Notes: generated by a model not told the origin, from the letters alone. A stretch of 64,000 nucleotides of DNA from Bacteroides muris (ex Afrizal et al. 2022) (GCF_004793475.1 NZ_SRYZ01000014.1:1-64000), one strand, 5' to 3'; numbered from the stretch's first letter, positions 49,377 through 58,683 are shown. Made by a program: numbers and translations.

Positions 49377-49427
49377 TTGTTAGGGCACTTTACATTACTT
49401 GTTAGGGCACTTTACATTACTTGTAAC
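49377..49427 (+). repeat. 22-nt tandem repeat between kinase and regulator genes
   Basis: TTGTTAGGGCACTTTACATTAC occurs at 49,377-49,398 and again at 49,399-49,420, and the next unit begins (TTGTAAC). The repeat lies in the leader of the response-regulator gene. Confidence 0.8.
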
Positions 49428-49440
49428 AAAAGCGACAATT

Positions 49441-50160
49441 ATGGAAAAGATAACCGTACTTCTGGTTGAGGACGAACAAACCCTCGCCATGATTATCAAA
49501 GACACGCTGGAAGGACAGAACTTCATTATCCACACCGCCTCCGACGGTGAAGAAGGATTGCGCAAGTTCTTCGACCTCCGCCCCGACGTGCTGGTGGCAG
49601 ACGTGATGATGCCCCGCATGGACGGCTTTGAAATGGTGCGCCGCATCCGGCAGACCGACAAACAGACCCCGGTACTGTTCCTCACCGCCCGCTCCGCCAT
49701 CAACGATGTGGTGGAAGGGTTTGAACTGGGTGCCAACGACTATCTGAAGAAACCCTTCGGCATGCAGGAGCTGATGATTCGGATCAAGGCACTGGCAGGT
49801 AAAGCCTTCTCCTTTACAGACGAGAAGCCCAAGGAAAGCACCAGCTTCGAGATAGGCGACTACCGACTCAACTCCATCACGCAGCGACTTACGTACGTGG
49901 GAGTCGCTGCCTCACCGCAGATGCAGACGGAAGTGGAACTCTCCCACCGCGAGTCCGAAATACTGAAACGCCTCTGCGAGAACCGCAACCAGGTGGTCAA
50001 TACCCAGAACGTATTGCTCGACCTCTGGGGAGACGACAGCTTCTTCAACTCCCGCAGCCTGCATGTGTTCATCACCAAACTGCGGCATAAACTGGCCGGA
50101 GACGAGCGCATCCGTATCGTCAATGTGCGGGGAATAGGATATAAACTGATAGTAGACTAA
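49441..50160 (+). CDS. OmpR/PhoB-family response regulator (239 aa)
   Basis: The start MEKITVLLVEDEQ at 49,441 is chosen over one inside the tandem repeat. Receiver: Glu10/Asp11, phospho-acceptor Asp54 in LVADVMMPRMDG, Thr in LFLTARS, Lys in DYLKKPFG. The C-terminus is a winged helix (HRESEILKRLCENRNQVV, ...VFITKLRHKLAGDERI, RGIGYKLIVD). A partial second copy of its C-terminal end exists at 56,848-56,976. Confidence 0.92.
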   Translation: MEKITVLLVEDEQTLAMIIKDTLEGQNFIIHTASDGEEGLRKFFDLRPDVLVADVMMPRMDGFEMVRRIRQTDKQTPVLFLTARSAINDVVEGFELGANDYLKKPFGMQELMIRIKALAGKAFSFTDEKPKESTSFEIGDYRLNSITQRLTYVGVAASPQMQTEVELSHRESEILKRLCENRNQVVNTQNVLLDLWGDDSFFNSRSLHVFITKLRHKLAGDERIRIVNVRGIGYKLIVD

Positions 50161-50250
50161 ACTAAAACTAAACTGCCGTCTTCGTCCCTGCCATTCGTAT
50201 AAAGAAATAGAAGTAATACAAAGATATTTCCGGAAATAGAGGGAAACGAG

Positions 50251-50258
50251 TATCTTTG
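50251..50258 (+). promoter_or_regulatory. Promoter -7 box of the 199-aa gene
   Basis: TATCTTTG at 50,251-50,258 matches TAnnTTTG; no clear -33 element is seen. It lies 52 nt before the ATG. Confidence 0.45.
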
Positions 50259-50310
50259 TTCAGTCCGCCCCTATGCGGTGGGCAGCAACTGAAATCGTGA
50301 ACAAAGAACT

Positions 50311-50910
50311 ATGAAACAAATCTTCTTCTGCATCATCACTTTACTTGCAGGCATGTCATCCGTCAGCGCACAGAGCGAGATGCCTGCCGATACGGTACGC
50401 TCTGCGTCCGTACGCGACGAGATGTCTCCCGAAGGCATGTCTCCGTCCGAAAAGGAGCTTCTGCCGGACGTGAAGAATTACGACGGCTTCCTGCTGGATA
50501 TGGGGCTGATGAATCTGTGCGCCCCCACTCTTCCCAGATTCACTTTGGAGATACCGGATGCCAGCAAGGACTACAGCCGCATCTTCCGGTTGAACCCGAA
50601 CGTGACTTATTCACAAGGCCTTTCGAACCTATTCTCACTCAGCAACTCCCGGTATTTCAGTTCGAACCCTTTCGGGCTGACGGGCTTCCGGGGCTCTGCC
50701 GACAACCTGCAAATGGGAAGTTTCACTTTGAAGAACGGCATGCGTATCCATACCTACGGCGAATATGACAAGGACGGCTGGAAAGTGCCCAACCCTTCCG
50801 CACTGCCTTGGGAAAAGAACAATTTCAAAGGGGCGTTCGAGCTGAAATCGGCCAACGGAGCCTTTGGCATACGCATCGAGGTACAGCAAGGCAAACACGT
50901 GCCCTATTGA
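50311..50910 (+). CDS. Secreted protein of unknown function, copy 1 (199 aa)
   Basis: Signal peptide (MKQIFFCIITLLAGMSSVSA), a low-complexity acidic linker, then a conserved core beginning VKNYDGFLLDMGLMNLCAPT and ending IRIEVQQGKHVPY. The paralogue at 57,136-57,699 is nearly identical over the last ~150 residues. Only the N-terminal linker differs: this copy has a DEMSPEGMSPSEKELL insert. No family is known to me. It is upstream of a (truncated) RmlD-like reductase here and of an intact one in copy 2. Confidence 0.8.
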   Translation: MKQIFFCIITLLAGMSSVSAQSEMPADTVRSASVRDEMSPEGMSPSEKELLPDVKNYDGFLLDMGLMNLCAPTLPRFTLEIPDASKDYSRIFRLNPNVTYSQGLSNLFSLSNSRYFSSNPFGLTGFRGSADNLQMGSFTLKNGMRIHTYGEYDKDGWKVPNPSALPWEKNNFKGAFELKSANGAFGIRIEVQQGKHVPY

Positions 50911-50935
50911 TGTCCATCACTTAACGACAGAATCT

Positions 50936-51336
50936 ATGGCAAGAAAGAAAATACTGGTGATAGGCGCCAACGGTTTTACCGGCAGACGCATCCAGGATGA
51001 TTTGTCCCGCAACCTGTCTTATCAGACAACGGGCTGTTCCCTGCACGACGACATCCGTCCCCATTCGGGTGACTATCGTTTCATCCGTACGGATATATGC
51101 AACCGCCAAGCGGTGGAAAAGCTTTTCCAGGAAGTGCAGCCGGATGTCGTAATCAATACCTCCGCCCTCTCCGTCCCCGATTATTGCGAAACACACCATG
51201 CAGAAGCAGATGCCGTCAACATTACTGCCGTGGAGCATCTGGCAGAATGCTGCAAAGCAGAAGGAAGCTGCTTCATCCATCTTTCCACAGACTTTGTTTT
51301 CAGCGGCAATACGAATCGGCCTTATACGGAAGAAGA
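50936..51336 (+). pseudogene. Truncated RmlD-like reductase, copy 1
   Basis: MARKKILVIGANGFTGRRIQ... follows the intact reductase at 57,784-58,683 closely for about 134 residues (NAD-binding GANGFTG, INTSALSVPDYCETHHAEAD, FIHLSTDFVFSGN), then the homology stops at about 51,336. The catalytic YxxxK and the whole C-terminal half are missing. The frame runs on to 51,736 through antisense sequence of another gene. A broken duplicate; may still be translated as a chimera. Confidence 0.85.
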
Positions 51337-51720
51337 TAACAAAAAGTTGCCATGTCTGCTGTTGTGGCATATCACTCTCTACCCGCCAAGTGTAGATGTT
51401 CATATCCTCACCTATCAGGCAGATATAAGTACCTTTCTTAGCCCAAAGCGGCAACCCCATACTGTACAGATTACCATCAAAAATCACCAGACTAAAACAA
51501 TCCGTACCCACTTCCGAAACAGGTACCTCGAAACGAAAGCTGTTTCCCTGCAACGTATCGACAGCAATACTACTCCTACGCCACCTTCCATCCTAAACAG
51601 ATTCAAGCAGACACCCTACCTCACATTCTTTACCTTACCTTCAATAATAAAACTTCCTTGCGCCTGCACACAAATGCTTGCCAATAATAGAAACACAGCG
51701 TTTATTGCCGTATTACAATT
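51337..51720 (-). pseudogene. Inverted fragment of the DUF4369-thioredoxin gene
   Basis: On the minus strand this reads as the start region of the gene at 44,164-45,339: MNCNTAINAVFLLLASICVQ, IEGKVKNV, then NSFRFEVPVSE, GNLYSMGLPLWAKKGTYICL, GEDMNIYTWRVESDMPQQ. It carries an in-frame TAG after KNVR and a one-base deletion near residue 50. Homology extends a few bases upstream of the ATG (GATTTTGATTAA). A dead, truncated copy fused head-on to the reductase fragment. Confidence 0.85.
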
Positions 51721-51747
51721 CATAGTCCTCTACTGATTTTGATTAAT

Positions 51748-51786
51748 GAAAAACAAAAAGTGGCTGCCCACAAAATGGGCAACCAC
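51748..51786 (-). terminator. Terminator of the susC-susD operon
   Basis: On the minus strand GTGGTTGCCCA-TTTTG-TGGGCAGCCAC is followed by TTTTTGTTTTTC. It lies 55 nt after the susD-like stop. Confidence 0.8.
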
Positions 51787-51840
51787 TCGATTCAAGGTTA
51801 GAATTGTGAAATAATGTAATGCAAAACTGTTATATTCCTA

Positions 51841-53577
51841 TTAGTTGAGTACCACTCCGCCATTGTCTGTCGGGTTCTGGGTTAAAGTACCCGGATAAGC
51901 GTTGATAGCATCTTGCGGAATGTAATAAGTCACACGATAGTCAGTAGCCGAAACGTCTTCAAACTGTTTGTGCGGACCCGGGAAACGACGAGTCAAAGGC
52001 TTGCCGTTACGGAATACATCATAGCTACGTTCTGCCTGATACGCCAATTCCAATTGACGCTCTTTGTCGATTTTTTCGGCAGCATCCTCTTCATCCAACG
52101 ATACATAGCCAGCTCCCGGAATAGAACGTTCACGAATTGTGTTCAGGTCAGTCAAAGCCTGGCTATATTGTCCCAATTTAGCGTACGCTTCCGCGCGGTT
52201 CAGGTAAATCTCGCCCAACCGGCTGATGATGGGAGAATGGAGATGTGAATCTTCACCCTCACGAGAACACTTGGTGATATAGAATTGCGGATATACACGG
52301 TTCAGAGAAATATAGTAGTCCAATACTCCTTGGTAGGTTGCTCCACCATAATTGATTTCGTAGATTTCCTCTTCTTCGTTGACAGGAGTCAGTGTATAAG
52401 AGTTCTTCTCTGCATCTTTGCAAGTCACTGTAGCCCCATTGCGTTCTGCATCGAATTGTGCGTAGTTCAATATAGGGTCGGAGCCTTTTTCTTGTTCTTT
52501 TTTGATGAAACGGAACACCAATTTATTCCCATCTTCATACGTCGGTTCGATGAAAGCAGCGCGTGCATCTACAATTCTATAATGGTCCGGACGCCAGTCG
52601 TTACGACCTGTCTCATTCAGCAAGTCGATGTATTTGGCACTGGCATACATTTCGCCCCATCCCATACCGCCAATGTTGGCATACATACCACCGATACCGT
52701 AGTAATGGTCATATCCCGAGAATTCGGAAGCCACACGTTTTACCACGAAGATAGATTCGTCGTTGTTTTCCGGCGTAAGGGTATTGTATTTCATGAATTG
52801 GTCACGATTCAACAGGCTATAATCACCGGAATTGATTACCTTGTCGGCATATTCCACAGCCAAGCGTGCATATTCTTGATTCGGGTTTTCATAAGTACCG
52901 CTCATGTACAGGTACACACGTGACAGCATGGCTTGTGCGGCACCTTTTGAAGCGTAAGCAGGACCTTTGTCTATAGTCAGCATTTCTTCGGCTTTCTTCA
53001 AGTCACTAATAACTTGTTCGTAAGTCTCCTTCACGGTAGCACGGTCTTCCATAAACAAGTCTGTCATGATGTTGTCAGGAGTACCGTTTACAATGGGCAC
53101 ACCCAAATTTTTTTCCGGTGCCTGATAGTATGGACGTCCATATGCACGTACAAAATAGAAGTAGAGCATACCGCGCACGTAATAGCATTCGCCCAGTTGG
53201 TTGTCGATTTCTTCACTTTGTCCTTCTTCAATCATGTTGATGATGTTCGAAGCCTGTGCGATACCTTTGTAACCATAGTCCCAAAAGTTCTGGAGACGAT
53301 AGTTGTTGGGAGTACGAGAGTATGAGATGAATTCAAAGAAAGCATCCGTGGAACTACCACGAATCATCATGTTGTCTCCGGCGTATTCACCGCAACGGTG
53401 CATAGGGTCAGACCATGTCTTCAATTGTGCATATACTCCATTCATCAAGGCATCCAAGGATGCAGAAGGGTCGCTGGTGATTTGCTCAGCAGACATAGAA
53501 CCATATGGCAGTCTTTCAATGTCGCAACTTGTCAATGCAGTTGCTGCAACAAGTGCGATGGCTAGTATCTTTTTCAT
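51841..53577 (-). CDS. SusD-like nutrient-binding lipoprotein (578 aa)
   Basis: Outer-membrane lipoprotein: signal peptide ending at LTSC (Cys18), then the helical TPR scaffold of SusD/RagB proteins (YYVRGMLYFYFVRAYGRPYY, AQAMLSRVYLYMSGTYENPN, SRLGEIYLNRAEAYAKLGQY). It captures a glycan or peptide and delivers it to the SusC partner upstream. No glycoside hydrolase, peptidase or regulator accompanies the pair in this window, so the substrate cannot be predicted. Confidence 0.95.
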   Translation of the reverse strand: MKKILAIALVAATALTSCDIERLPYGSMSAEQITSDPSASLDALMNGVYAQLKTWSDPMHRCGEYAGDNMMIRGSSTDAFFEFISYSRTPNNYRLQNFWDYGYKGIAQASNIINMIEEGQSEEIDNQLGECYYVRGMLYFYFVRAYGRPYYQAPEKNLGVPIVNGTPDNIMTDLFMEDRATVKETYEQVISDLKKAEEMLTIDKGPAYASKGAAQAMLSRVYLYMSGTYENPNQEYARLAVEYADKVINSGDYSLLNRDQFMKYNTLTPENNDESIFVVKRVASEFSGYDHYYGIGGMYANIGGMGWGEMYASAKYIDLLNETGRNDWRPDHYRIVDARAAFIEPTYEDGNKLVFRFIKKEQEKGSDPILNYAQFDAERNGATVTCKDAEKNSYTLTPVNEEEEIYEINYGGATYQGVLDYYISLNRVYPQFYITKCSREGEDSHLHSPIISRLGEIYLNRAEAYAKLGQYSQALTDLNTIRERSIPGAGYVSLDEEDAAEKIDKERQLELAYQAERSYDVFRNGKPLTRRFPGPHKQFEDVSATDYRVTYYIPQDAINAYPGTLTQNPTDNGGVVLN

Positions 53578-53599
53578 TGTTTATTTTCCTTTTTTTAGA

Positions 53600-56500
53600 T
53601 TAGAATGTAACATTTAGACCAAGCATGAATCTACGAACAGACGGATAAACCGCCGGACCGGCAGTTCCCATAACGGAACCATCGGATGCAGGAATCTCAG
53701 GGTCAACTCCGGAATAATCTGTAACGGTAAACAGGTTCTCGCCCGAGAGAGAAAGACGGAGGTTCTGTATACCGTATTTCTTCAAAACGAAGTTATAGCT
53801 CAGAGTCAGTGAGCGTAACTTCAGATAATCGCTATCTTCCAAATAACGTGAAGATGCGGAATTACCCTTGTCGGAATTGTTGTATTTGGCCACAGGGTGT
53901 GTAGCAATGTCACCCGGTTTTTCCCAACGGCTCCAGCCCTTTTGCAATTTCATTTGGTTACGGTCGGTATAAGTACCGTCCGAGTCATATTCCTGACGTG
54001 AGTAGTTGTAGATTTGTCCACCGAGAGAATAGCCGAATACAGCACTCAGGTCGAAGTTCTTCCATGATAAAGAAGTAGAGAATCCACCGAATACTTTCGG
54101 ATTGGCTGTACCCAGTTTGTAATAGTCTGCTTCCGAATAATTGGATGTCGTTACTTTATTACCGTTCTCATCGTCCATGTACCACATCGGGGCACCGTTT
54201 TCAGGATTTACACCTGCCCATTCTTTTCCATAATAAGTGTCGATAGGTTCACCCACCTCCAGACGTCTGTTGATGGTACCGGCAATGGAACTACCATCGC
54301 TAATGATAACGGGAACTATGGCATAACTGCCGTCAGCTTGCTTCTGTGCATAGAGGTCTTTCAACTCGTTTTTGTTGGTAGCGACGTTGAACTCTACGTT
54401 CCAGTTCCAGTCTTTGTTGTGGATAATGTCGCCACCTACGGAAAGTTCAAAACCGGTATTACGCATCTTACCGATATTCTTGTAGATGGATGTTACACCA
54501 GTCAAACCAGTAACGGGCACATTGTAGAGAATGTTATCGGTGTTCTTCAGATAGTAATCAAAAGTCATGTGCAGACGATTGTCAAAGAACGCACCATCCA
54601 CACCAATACCGGTGGTGAAAGTTTTCTCCCAAGTCAGGTCTTTGTTCCCGATGACAGAAATCAAAGCTCCTGCCTGTTCGTTATAGCTGGAAGAAACGGA
54701 ATAAAGGTCGTACTGCGGATAAAGTGAACTGGGACGGTTACCTACAGAACCGTAGGATGTACGGAGTTTCAGATTGTCCACCCAATCTGCGTTGAACCAG
54801 TCTTCACGGTTAATAATCCAACCGGCACTGACAGAGAACAAATTACCATACTTGGCATTGTCTCCCAAATTGGAAGCACCATCACGACGAAACATCACTT
54901 CTCCCAAATATTTATTGTCATAAGTGTATTTCCAGTTGGTAAAATAAGATTGTACAGCCCATTCAGTGCGTGCACCTCCAATAGATTCAGGAATGGCAGT
55001 AACGTCCATCACCTGGAAACCGGGAATAAACCCTGTACCGTTTCCTGCAAAGGTCTTGGCCGTGTAGTCCTTAAACTCGTAGGATACGTGACCGTTGATA
55101 GAGTGCTTACCGAACATTTTGCTCACCATCAAGTTCTGGTTGGTATAGCGGCGCACCACTTCACTGCGATATTCATACAAACGTCCATCCACACCGGAAC
55201 CGCCATTTGAGCGCGGGTCTGTATAGCTATGTAAAGAATAAGAAAGGTAGCGGTAATTGTTTACAGAGGTGAATGTCAACCAGTCTGTAAGACGAATGTC
55301 GAAGTCAAAGTTACCCATGAACTCATAGTTGGTAGATTCTCCATAGTTGCCATAGCTTAAGTCCAGCAAATAGTTGGTATTCTGCGCATTTACCCATCCA
55401 CTATAACGATGAGGCACCAATTCTCCATTTTTGTCATACGGACTATCCCAAGGGAACATGGAATACATGGCGGTAACAGAATATTGCTGGTCGTAAATGT
55501 CACGGCGAGAACCACTCAATGACGGTTTTACTGTTAACCAGTTGAACGGCTTATAGGTGGTACGCGTACGGAAGCTGTATCGCTTATAGTCATATCCCTT
55601 TACAGCTCCTTCTTCATCGTAGTAGCCAACAGATAAGTAAGACTGGAGTTTGTCTGAACCTCCAGAGATTGAGACGTGATAATCTTGCGTGAAACCGGTC
55701 TTGGTAGCCAAATCCCACCAGTTAAAATTACTGTTGCGCAGTTCAGGATTCCAGCGGGTAAACGCAATTTCGTTAACATTCTGGAAAGAAGCGTAATAAT
55801 CGTACAACTCGGCACCGTTCATCACTTCCAGATTACCGTTGTTCACAGTACTTATACCCATCTTGACGGATGCACTTACATTCAATTTGCCTTCACGCCC
55901 TTTCTTGGTAGTGACTACAATCACACCGTTGGCACCTTCCGAACCATAAATAGCAGTCGAAGCGGCATCTTTCAAAACGGTCATACTTTCAATGTCAGCA
56001 GGGTTCAAATCACCGGCACTACTACCTACGATAACACCGTCGATAACCCACAAAGGCTGTGTACCACCGCTCAACGAAGCTTGTCCGCGAATCACTACGG
56101 CACCATTAGAACCTGGTTGTCCAGAACCCGGAGCCACATATACGCCCGGCACCTTGCCGTTCAGCATATTTTCCACAGAAGGAGTGGTGATGTCCTTCAG
56201 TTTGTCACTCTTCACAGTGCTCATGGCTCCCGTCAAACTCTCCTTGCGTTGGGTAGTATAACCCACAACGACTACCTCGTCCAATGTTTCGGTGTCCTCT
56301 GCCAACTTGATAATTTGCGTTCCAGAGGTCGCAGCCACCTCGATAGTCTTATATCCAATATAAGATACGACCAACGTGGCGCCTACCGGTGCATTCAATT
56401 CATATTCTCCATCCAGATTCGTAATGGTACCATTAGTTGTACCTTTCACCAATACATTGGCACCAATAATGGTTTCCCCATTATTGTCCAAAACCTTACC

Positions 56501-56644
56501 TTTGATTTTCGTGGTTTGTTGTGTAATTGCAGGCAGCAAATTTACCGCATCTGCCAGAGTAGCAGACACTGGTATGGAAAATATTCCCAAGGCACCTGCA
56601 AGCAAGACATACTTGCCAGTCAGAGTTAATCTTTCAACTTTCAT
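53600..56644 (-). CDS. SusC/RagA TonB-dependent outer-membrane transporter (1014 aa)
   Basis: Signal peptide, carboxypeptidase-like regulatory domain (IKGKVLDNNGETIIGANVLV, GTTNGTITNLDGEYEL), TonB box region (ETLDEVVVVGY), plug (MLNGKVPGVYVAPGSGQPGS, DIESMTVLKDAASTAIYGSE) and 22-strand barrel with a C-terminal Phe (LGLNVTF). Forms an import complex with the SusD-like protein 22 bases downstream. The operon lies between the two halves of a segmental duplication. Confidence 0.96.
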   Translation of the reverse strand: MKVERLTLTGKYVLLAGALGIFSIPVSATLADAVNLLPAITQQTTKIKGKVLDNNGETIIGANVLVKGTTNGTITNLDGEYELNAPVGATLVVSYIGYKTIEVAATSGTQIIKLAEDTETLDEVVVVGYTTQRKESLTGAMSTVKSDKLKDITTPSVENMLNGKVPGVYVAPGSGQPGSNGAVVIRGQASLSGGTQPLWVIDGVIVGSSAGDLNPADIESMTVLKDAASTAIYGSEGANGVIVVTTKKGREGKLNVSASVKMGISTVNNGNLEVMNGAELYDYYASFQNVNEIAFTRWNPELRNSNFNWWDLATKTGFTQDYHVSISGGSDKLQSYLSVGYYDEEGAVKGYDYKRYSFRTRTTYKPFNWLTVKPSLSGSRRDIYDQQYSVTAMYSMFPWDSPYDKNGELVPHRYSGWVNAQNTNYLLDLSYGNYGESTNYEFMGNFDFDIRLTDWLTFTSVNNYRYLSYSLHSYTDPRSNGGSGVDGRLYEYRSEVVRRYTNQNLMVSKMFGKHSINGHVSYEFKDYTAKTFAGNGTGFIPGFQVMDVTAIPESIGGARTEWAVQSYFTNWKYTYDNKYLGEVMFRRDGASNLGDNAKYGNLFSVSAGWIINREDWFNADWVDNLKLRTSYGSVGNRPSSLYPQYDLYSVSSSYNEQAGALISVIGNKDLTWEKTFTTGIGVDGAFFDNRLHMTFDYYLKNTDNILYNVPVTGLTGVTSIYKNIGKMRNTGFELSVGGDIIHNKDWNWNVEFNVATNKNELKDLYAQKQADGSYAIVPVIISDGSSIAGTINRRLEVGEPIDTYYGKEWAGVNPENGAPMWYMDDENGNKVTTSNYSEADYYKLGTANPKVFGGFSTSLSWKNFDLSAVFGYSLGGQIYNYSRQEYDSDGTYTDRNQMKLQKGWSRWEKPGDIATHPVAKYNNSDKGNSASSRYLEDSDYLKLRSLTLSYNFVLKKYGIQNLRLSLSGENLFTVTDYSGVDPEIPASDGSVMGTAGPAVYPSVRRFMLGLNVTF

Positions 56645-56847
56645 AAGTATTACTTTGGGTTAATAAATATGTATAATTTTGATTATCAACAAATAAAACA
56701 CACTTATCCGTTCTTTCTAAAGCAGAGAGACCTACCATTTGTTAATAATCAGCGCAAAATTATACAAATATTTAATAATTGCAATACCCCTATTAAAAAA
56801 ATATATAAAAAACATAGAATAATATCGTAATATCTAAAGTTGCTTTG
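56645..56847. other. Leader region of susC-like gene
   Basis: About 200 bp, very AT-rich, with the spacing of a Bacteroides promoter region but no clean TAnnTTTG match on the minus strand. No gene seen. Confidence 0.35.
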
Positions 56848-56976
56848 GATACCATCTTCAACACCCGTAGCCAGCACGTGTTCATCAAAAAACTGAGGCG
56901 CAAGCTGGCTGGAAACGAGTACATCTGTATTGCTAATATGAGGGGAATAGGCTACAAACTGATCATCAACGGCTGA
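56848..56976 (+). pseudogene. C-terminal remnant of the OmpR-type response regulator
   Basis: Forty-two codons read DTIFNTRSQHVFIKKLRRKL, then AGNEYICIANMRGIGYKLII, then NG and a stop. This matches the end of the regulator at 49,441-50,160 (FFNSRSLHVFITKLRHKLAG, ...RGIGYKLIVD). No start or receiver domain exists. It marks the left end of duplication copy 2 and shows that the duplicated block began inside the regulator gene. Confidence 0.85.
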
Positions 56977-57135
56977 AACTCTCTTTAATAAAGCTTTCTC
57001 ATTTATAATTGAATTTTGTAGTAACTTTATTCTTTAGAAAGATTAAAGTCTCATATATTCCAACTACCTTTGTATTTGAAACCCAATGAATCAATTATAA
57101 AACGGCAAAGATTATAATAATATAGAATAATAATT
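56977..57135. other. Gap after the regulator remnant
   Basis: About 160 bp, AT-rich, upstream of copy 2 of the secreted protein. It contains TACCTTTG (57,065-57,072), a -7 box match that may drive the gene at 57,136. Confidence 0.4.
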
Positions 57136-57699
57136 ATGTACCAAAATGGAATGATAAAACGGATGCTGCTTTGCGTCCTTGTCTTATTTACAGGCACTTT
57201 GTCCGTCCATGCACAAGAAGAAGTGGCGACCGACACGATAAGCGGCCTACCGGCAACCGTAAAAAATTACGACGGCTTCCTGCTGGATATGGGACTGATG
57301 AATCTGTCCGCCCCCACTCTTCCCAAATTTACTTTGGAGATACCGGATGCCAGCAAGGACTACAGCCGCATCTTCCGGTTGAACCCGAACATGACTTATT
57401 CACAAGGCCTTTCGAACATATTCTCACTCAGCAACTCCCGGTATTTCAGTTCGAACCCCTTCGGACTGACGGGCTTCTGGGGCTCTACTGACAACCTGCA
57501 GATGGGAAGTTTCACTTTGAAGAACGGCATGCGCATCCATACCTACGGCGAATATGACAAAGACGGATGGCGAGTGCCCAACCCTTCCGCACTGCCTTGG
57601 GAAAAGAACAATTTCAAAGGGGCGTTCGAGCTGAAATCGGCCAACGGAGCCTTTGGCATACGCATCGAAGTGCAGCAGGGAAGGAACTATCCATATTGA
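57136..57699 (+). CDS. Secreted protein of unknown function, copy 2 (187 aa)
   Basis: Paralogue of the 199-aa protein at 50,311: identical for long stretches of the core (FLLDMGLMNL, IPDASKDYSRIFRLNPN, SLSNSRYFSSNPFGLTGF, GMRIHTYGEYDKDGW, WEKNNFKGAFELKSANGAFG). The N-terminal signal region (MLLCVLVLFTGTLSVHAQ after a short extension) and linker differ. The start could be MIKRMLLCV nine or so codons in. Upstream of the intact reductase. Confidence 0.8.
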   Translation: MYQNGMIKRMLLCVLVLFTGTLSVHAQEEVATDTISGLPATVKNYDGFLLDMGLMNLSAPTLPKFTLEIPDASKDYSRIFRLNPNMTYSQGLSNIFSLSNSRYFSSNPFGLTGFWGSTDNLQMGSFTLKNGMRIHTYGEYDKDGWRVPNPSALPWEKNNFKGAFELKSANGAFGIRIEVQQGRNYPY

Positions 57700-57783
57700 A
57701 AGGGGCCGAAGTGACAATGTGACTCTGGCAGCCCCAGCATGCTTCTTTTGTCTGTCTTCAATCACGCATTTATAAACGTAATT

Positions 57784-58683
57784 ATGAAAAGGAAAATACT
57801 GGTGATAGGCGCCAACGGTTTTACCGGCAGACGCATCCTGGACGATTTGTCCCGCAATCAGGCTTATCAGGCAACGGGCTGTTCCCTGCACGATGACATC
57901 TGTCCTCATTCGGGCGACTATCGCTTTATCCGTACGGACATATGCAACCGATCCGCAGTGGAAAAGCTTTTACAGGAAGTACGGCCGGATGTCGTAATCA
58001 ATACCTCCGCCCTTTCCGTCCCCGATTATTGCGAAACACACCATGCAGAAGCGGATGCCGTCAACATTACTGCCGTGGAGCATCTGGCAGAATGCTGTGA
58101 GGCGGGAGGCAGCCGTTTTATCCATCTTTCCACCGATTTCGTTTTCGGTGGTGATGCAGACCGGCTCTATACGGAGGAGGATATTCCCGCTCCTGTCAAT
58201 TATTACGGCTACACCAAACTGGAAGGTGAGAAACGCATCGCTGCCGTTTGCGGGAATTATGCCATCGTCCGTGTAGTGGTGGTGTACGGTGCTGCCCTGC
58301 CCGGACAGCATGGCAATGTGCTCCAACTGGTGGCAAACAGATTAAGGAGCAATGAGGAAGTGTTCGTCGTGGCCGACCAATGGCGTACGCCCACCTTCGT
58401 GGGAGACGTGTCGCAAGGAGTGGAGAAACTGATAAACCACCCGCAAAACGGCATCTACCACCTCTGTGGCAGCGAGTGCCTGACCATTGCAGACATCGCT
58501 TATCGGGTAGCGGACGTATTGGGGCTGAATCGCTCGCTCATCCGTCCCGTCACCACAAAGGAGATGAATGAAAAGACGCCACGTCCCCGTTTCAGCGGGC
58601 TGAGTATAGAAAAGGCACGCCGGGAACTGGAGTATCGGCCACACACGCTGGAGGAAGGAATAAAGCTGATGTTCGGATGGTGA
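57784..58683 (+). CDS. RmlD-like NAD(P)-dependent sugar reductase, intact copy (299 aa)
   Basis: Short-chain reductase of the dTDP-4-dehydrorhamnose reductase type: GANGFTGRRI near the N-terminus binds NAD(P), STDFVFGGD and YYGYTKLEGEKRI contribute the Ser and Tyr-x3-Lys catalytic residues, and the C-terminal substrate domain (TFVGDVSQGVEKLI, GIYHLCGSECLTIADIAYRV) is complete. No other rhamnose genes are nearby, so the substrate is not assigned. The truncated copy at 50,936 lacks Tyr and Lys. Confidence 0.85.
   Translation: MKRKILVIGANGFTGRRILDDLSRNQAYQATGCSLHDDICPHSGDYRFIRTDICNRSAVEKLLQEVRPDVVINTSALSVPDYCETHHAEADAVNITAVEHLAECCEAGGSRFIHLSTDFVFGGDADRLYTEEDIPAPVNYYGYTKLEGEKRIAAVCGNYAIVRVVVVYGAALPGQHGNVLQLVANRLRSNEEVFVVADQWRTPTFVGDVSQGVEKLINHPQNGIYHLCGSECLTIADIAYRVADVLGLNRSLIRPVTTKEMNEKTPRPRFSGLSIEKARRELEYRPHTLEEGIKLMFGW

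Noticed and set aside
47832..50160. Naming the kinase/regulator pair rprX/rprY
   Set aside because: Same general family, but the sequence I recall for RprY differs throughout; no symbol given.
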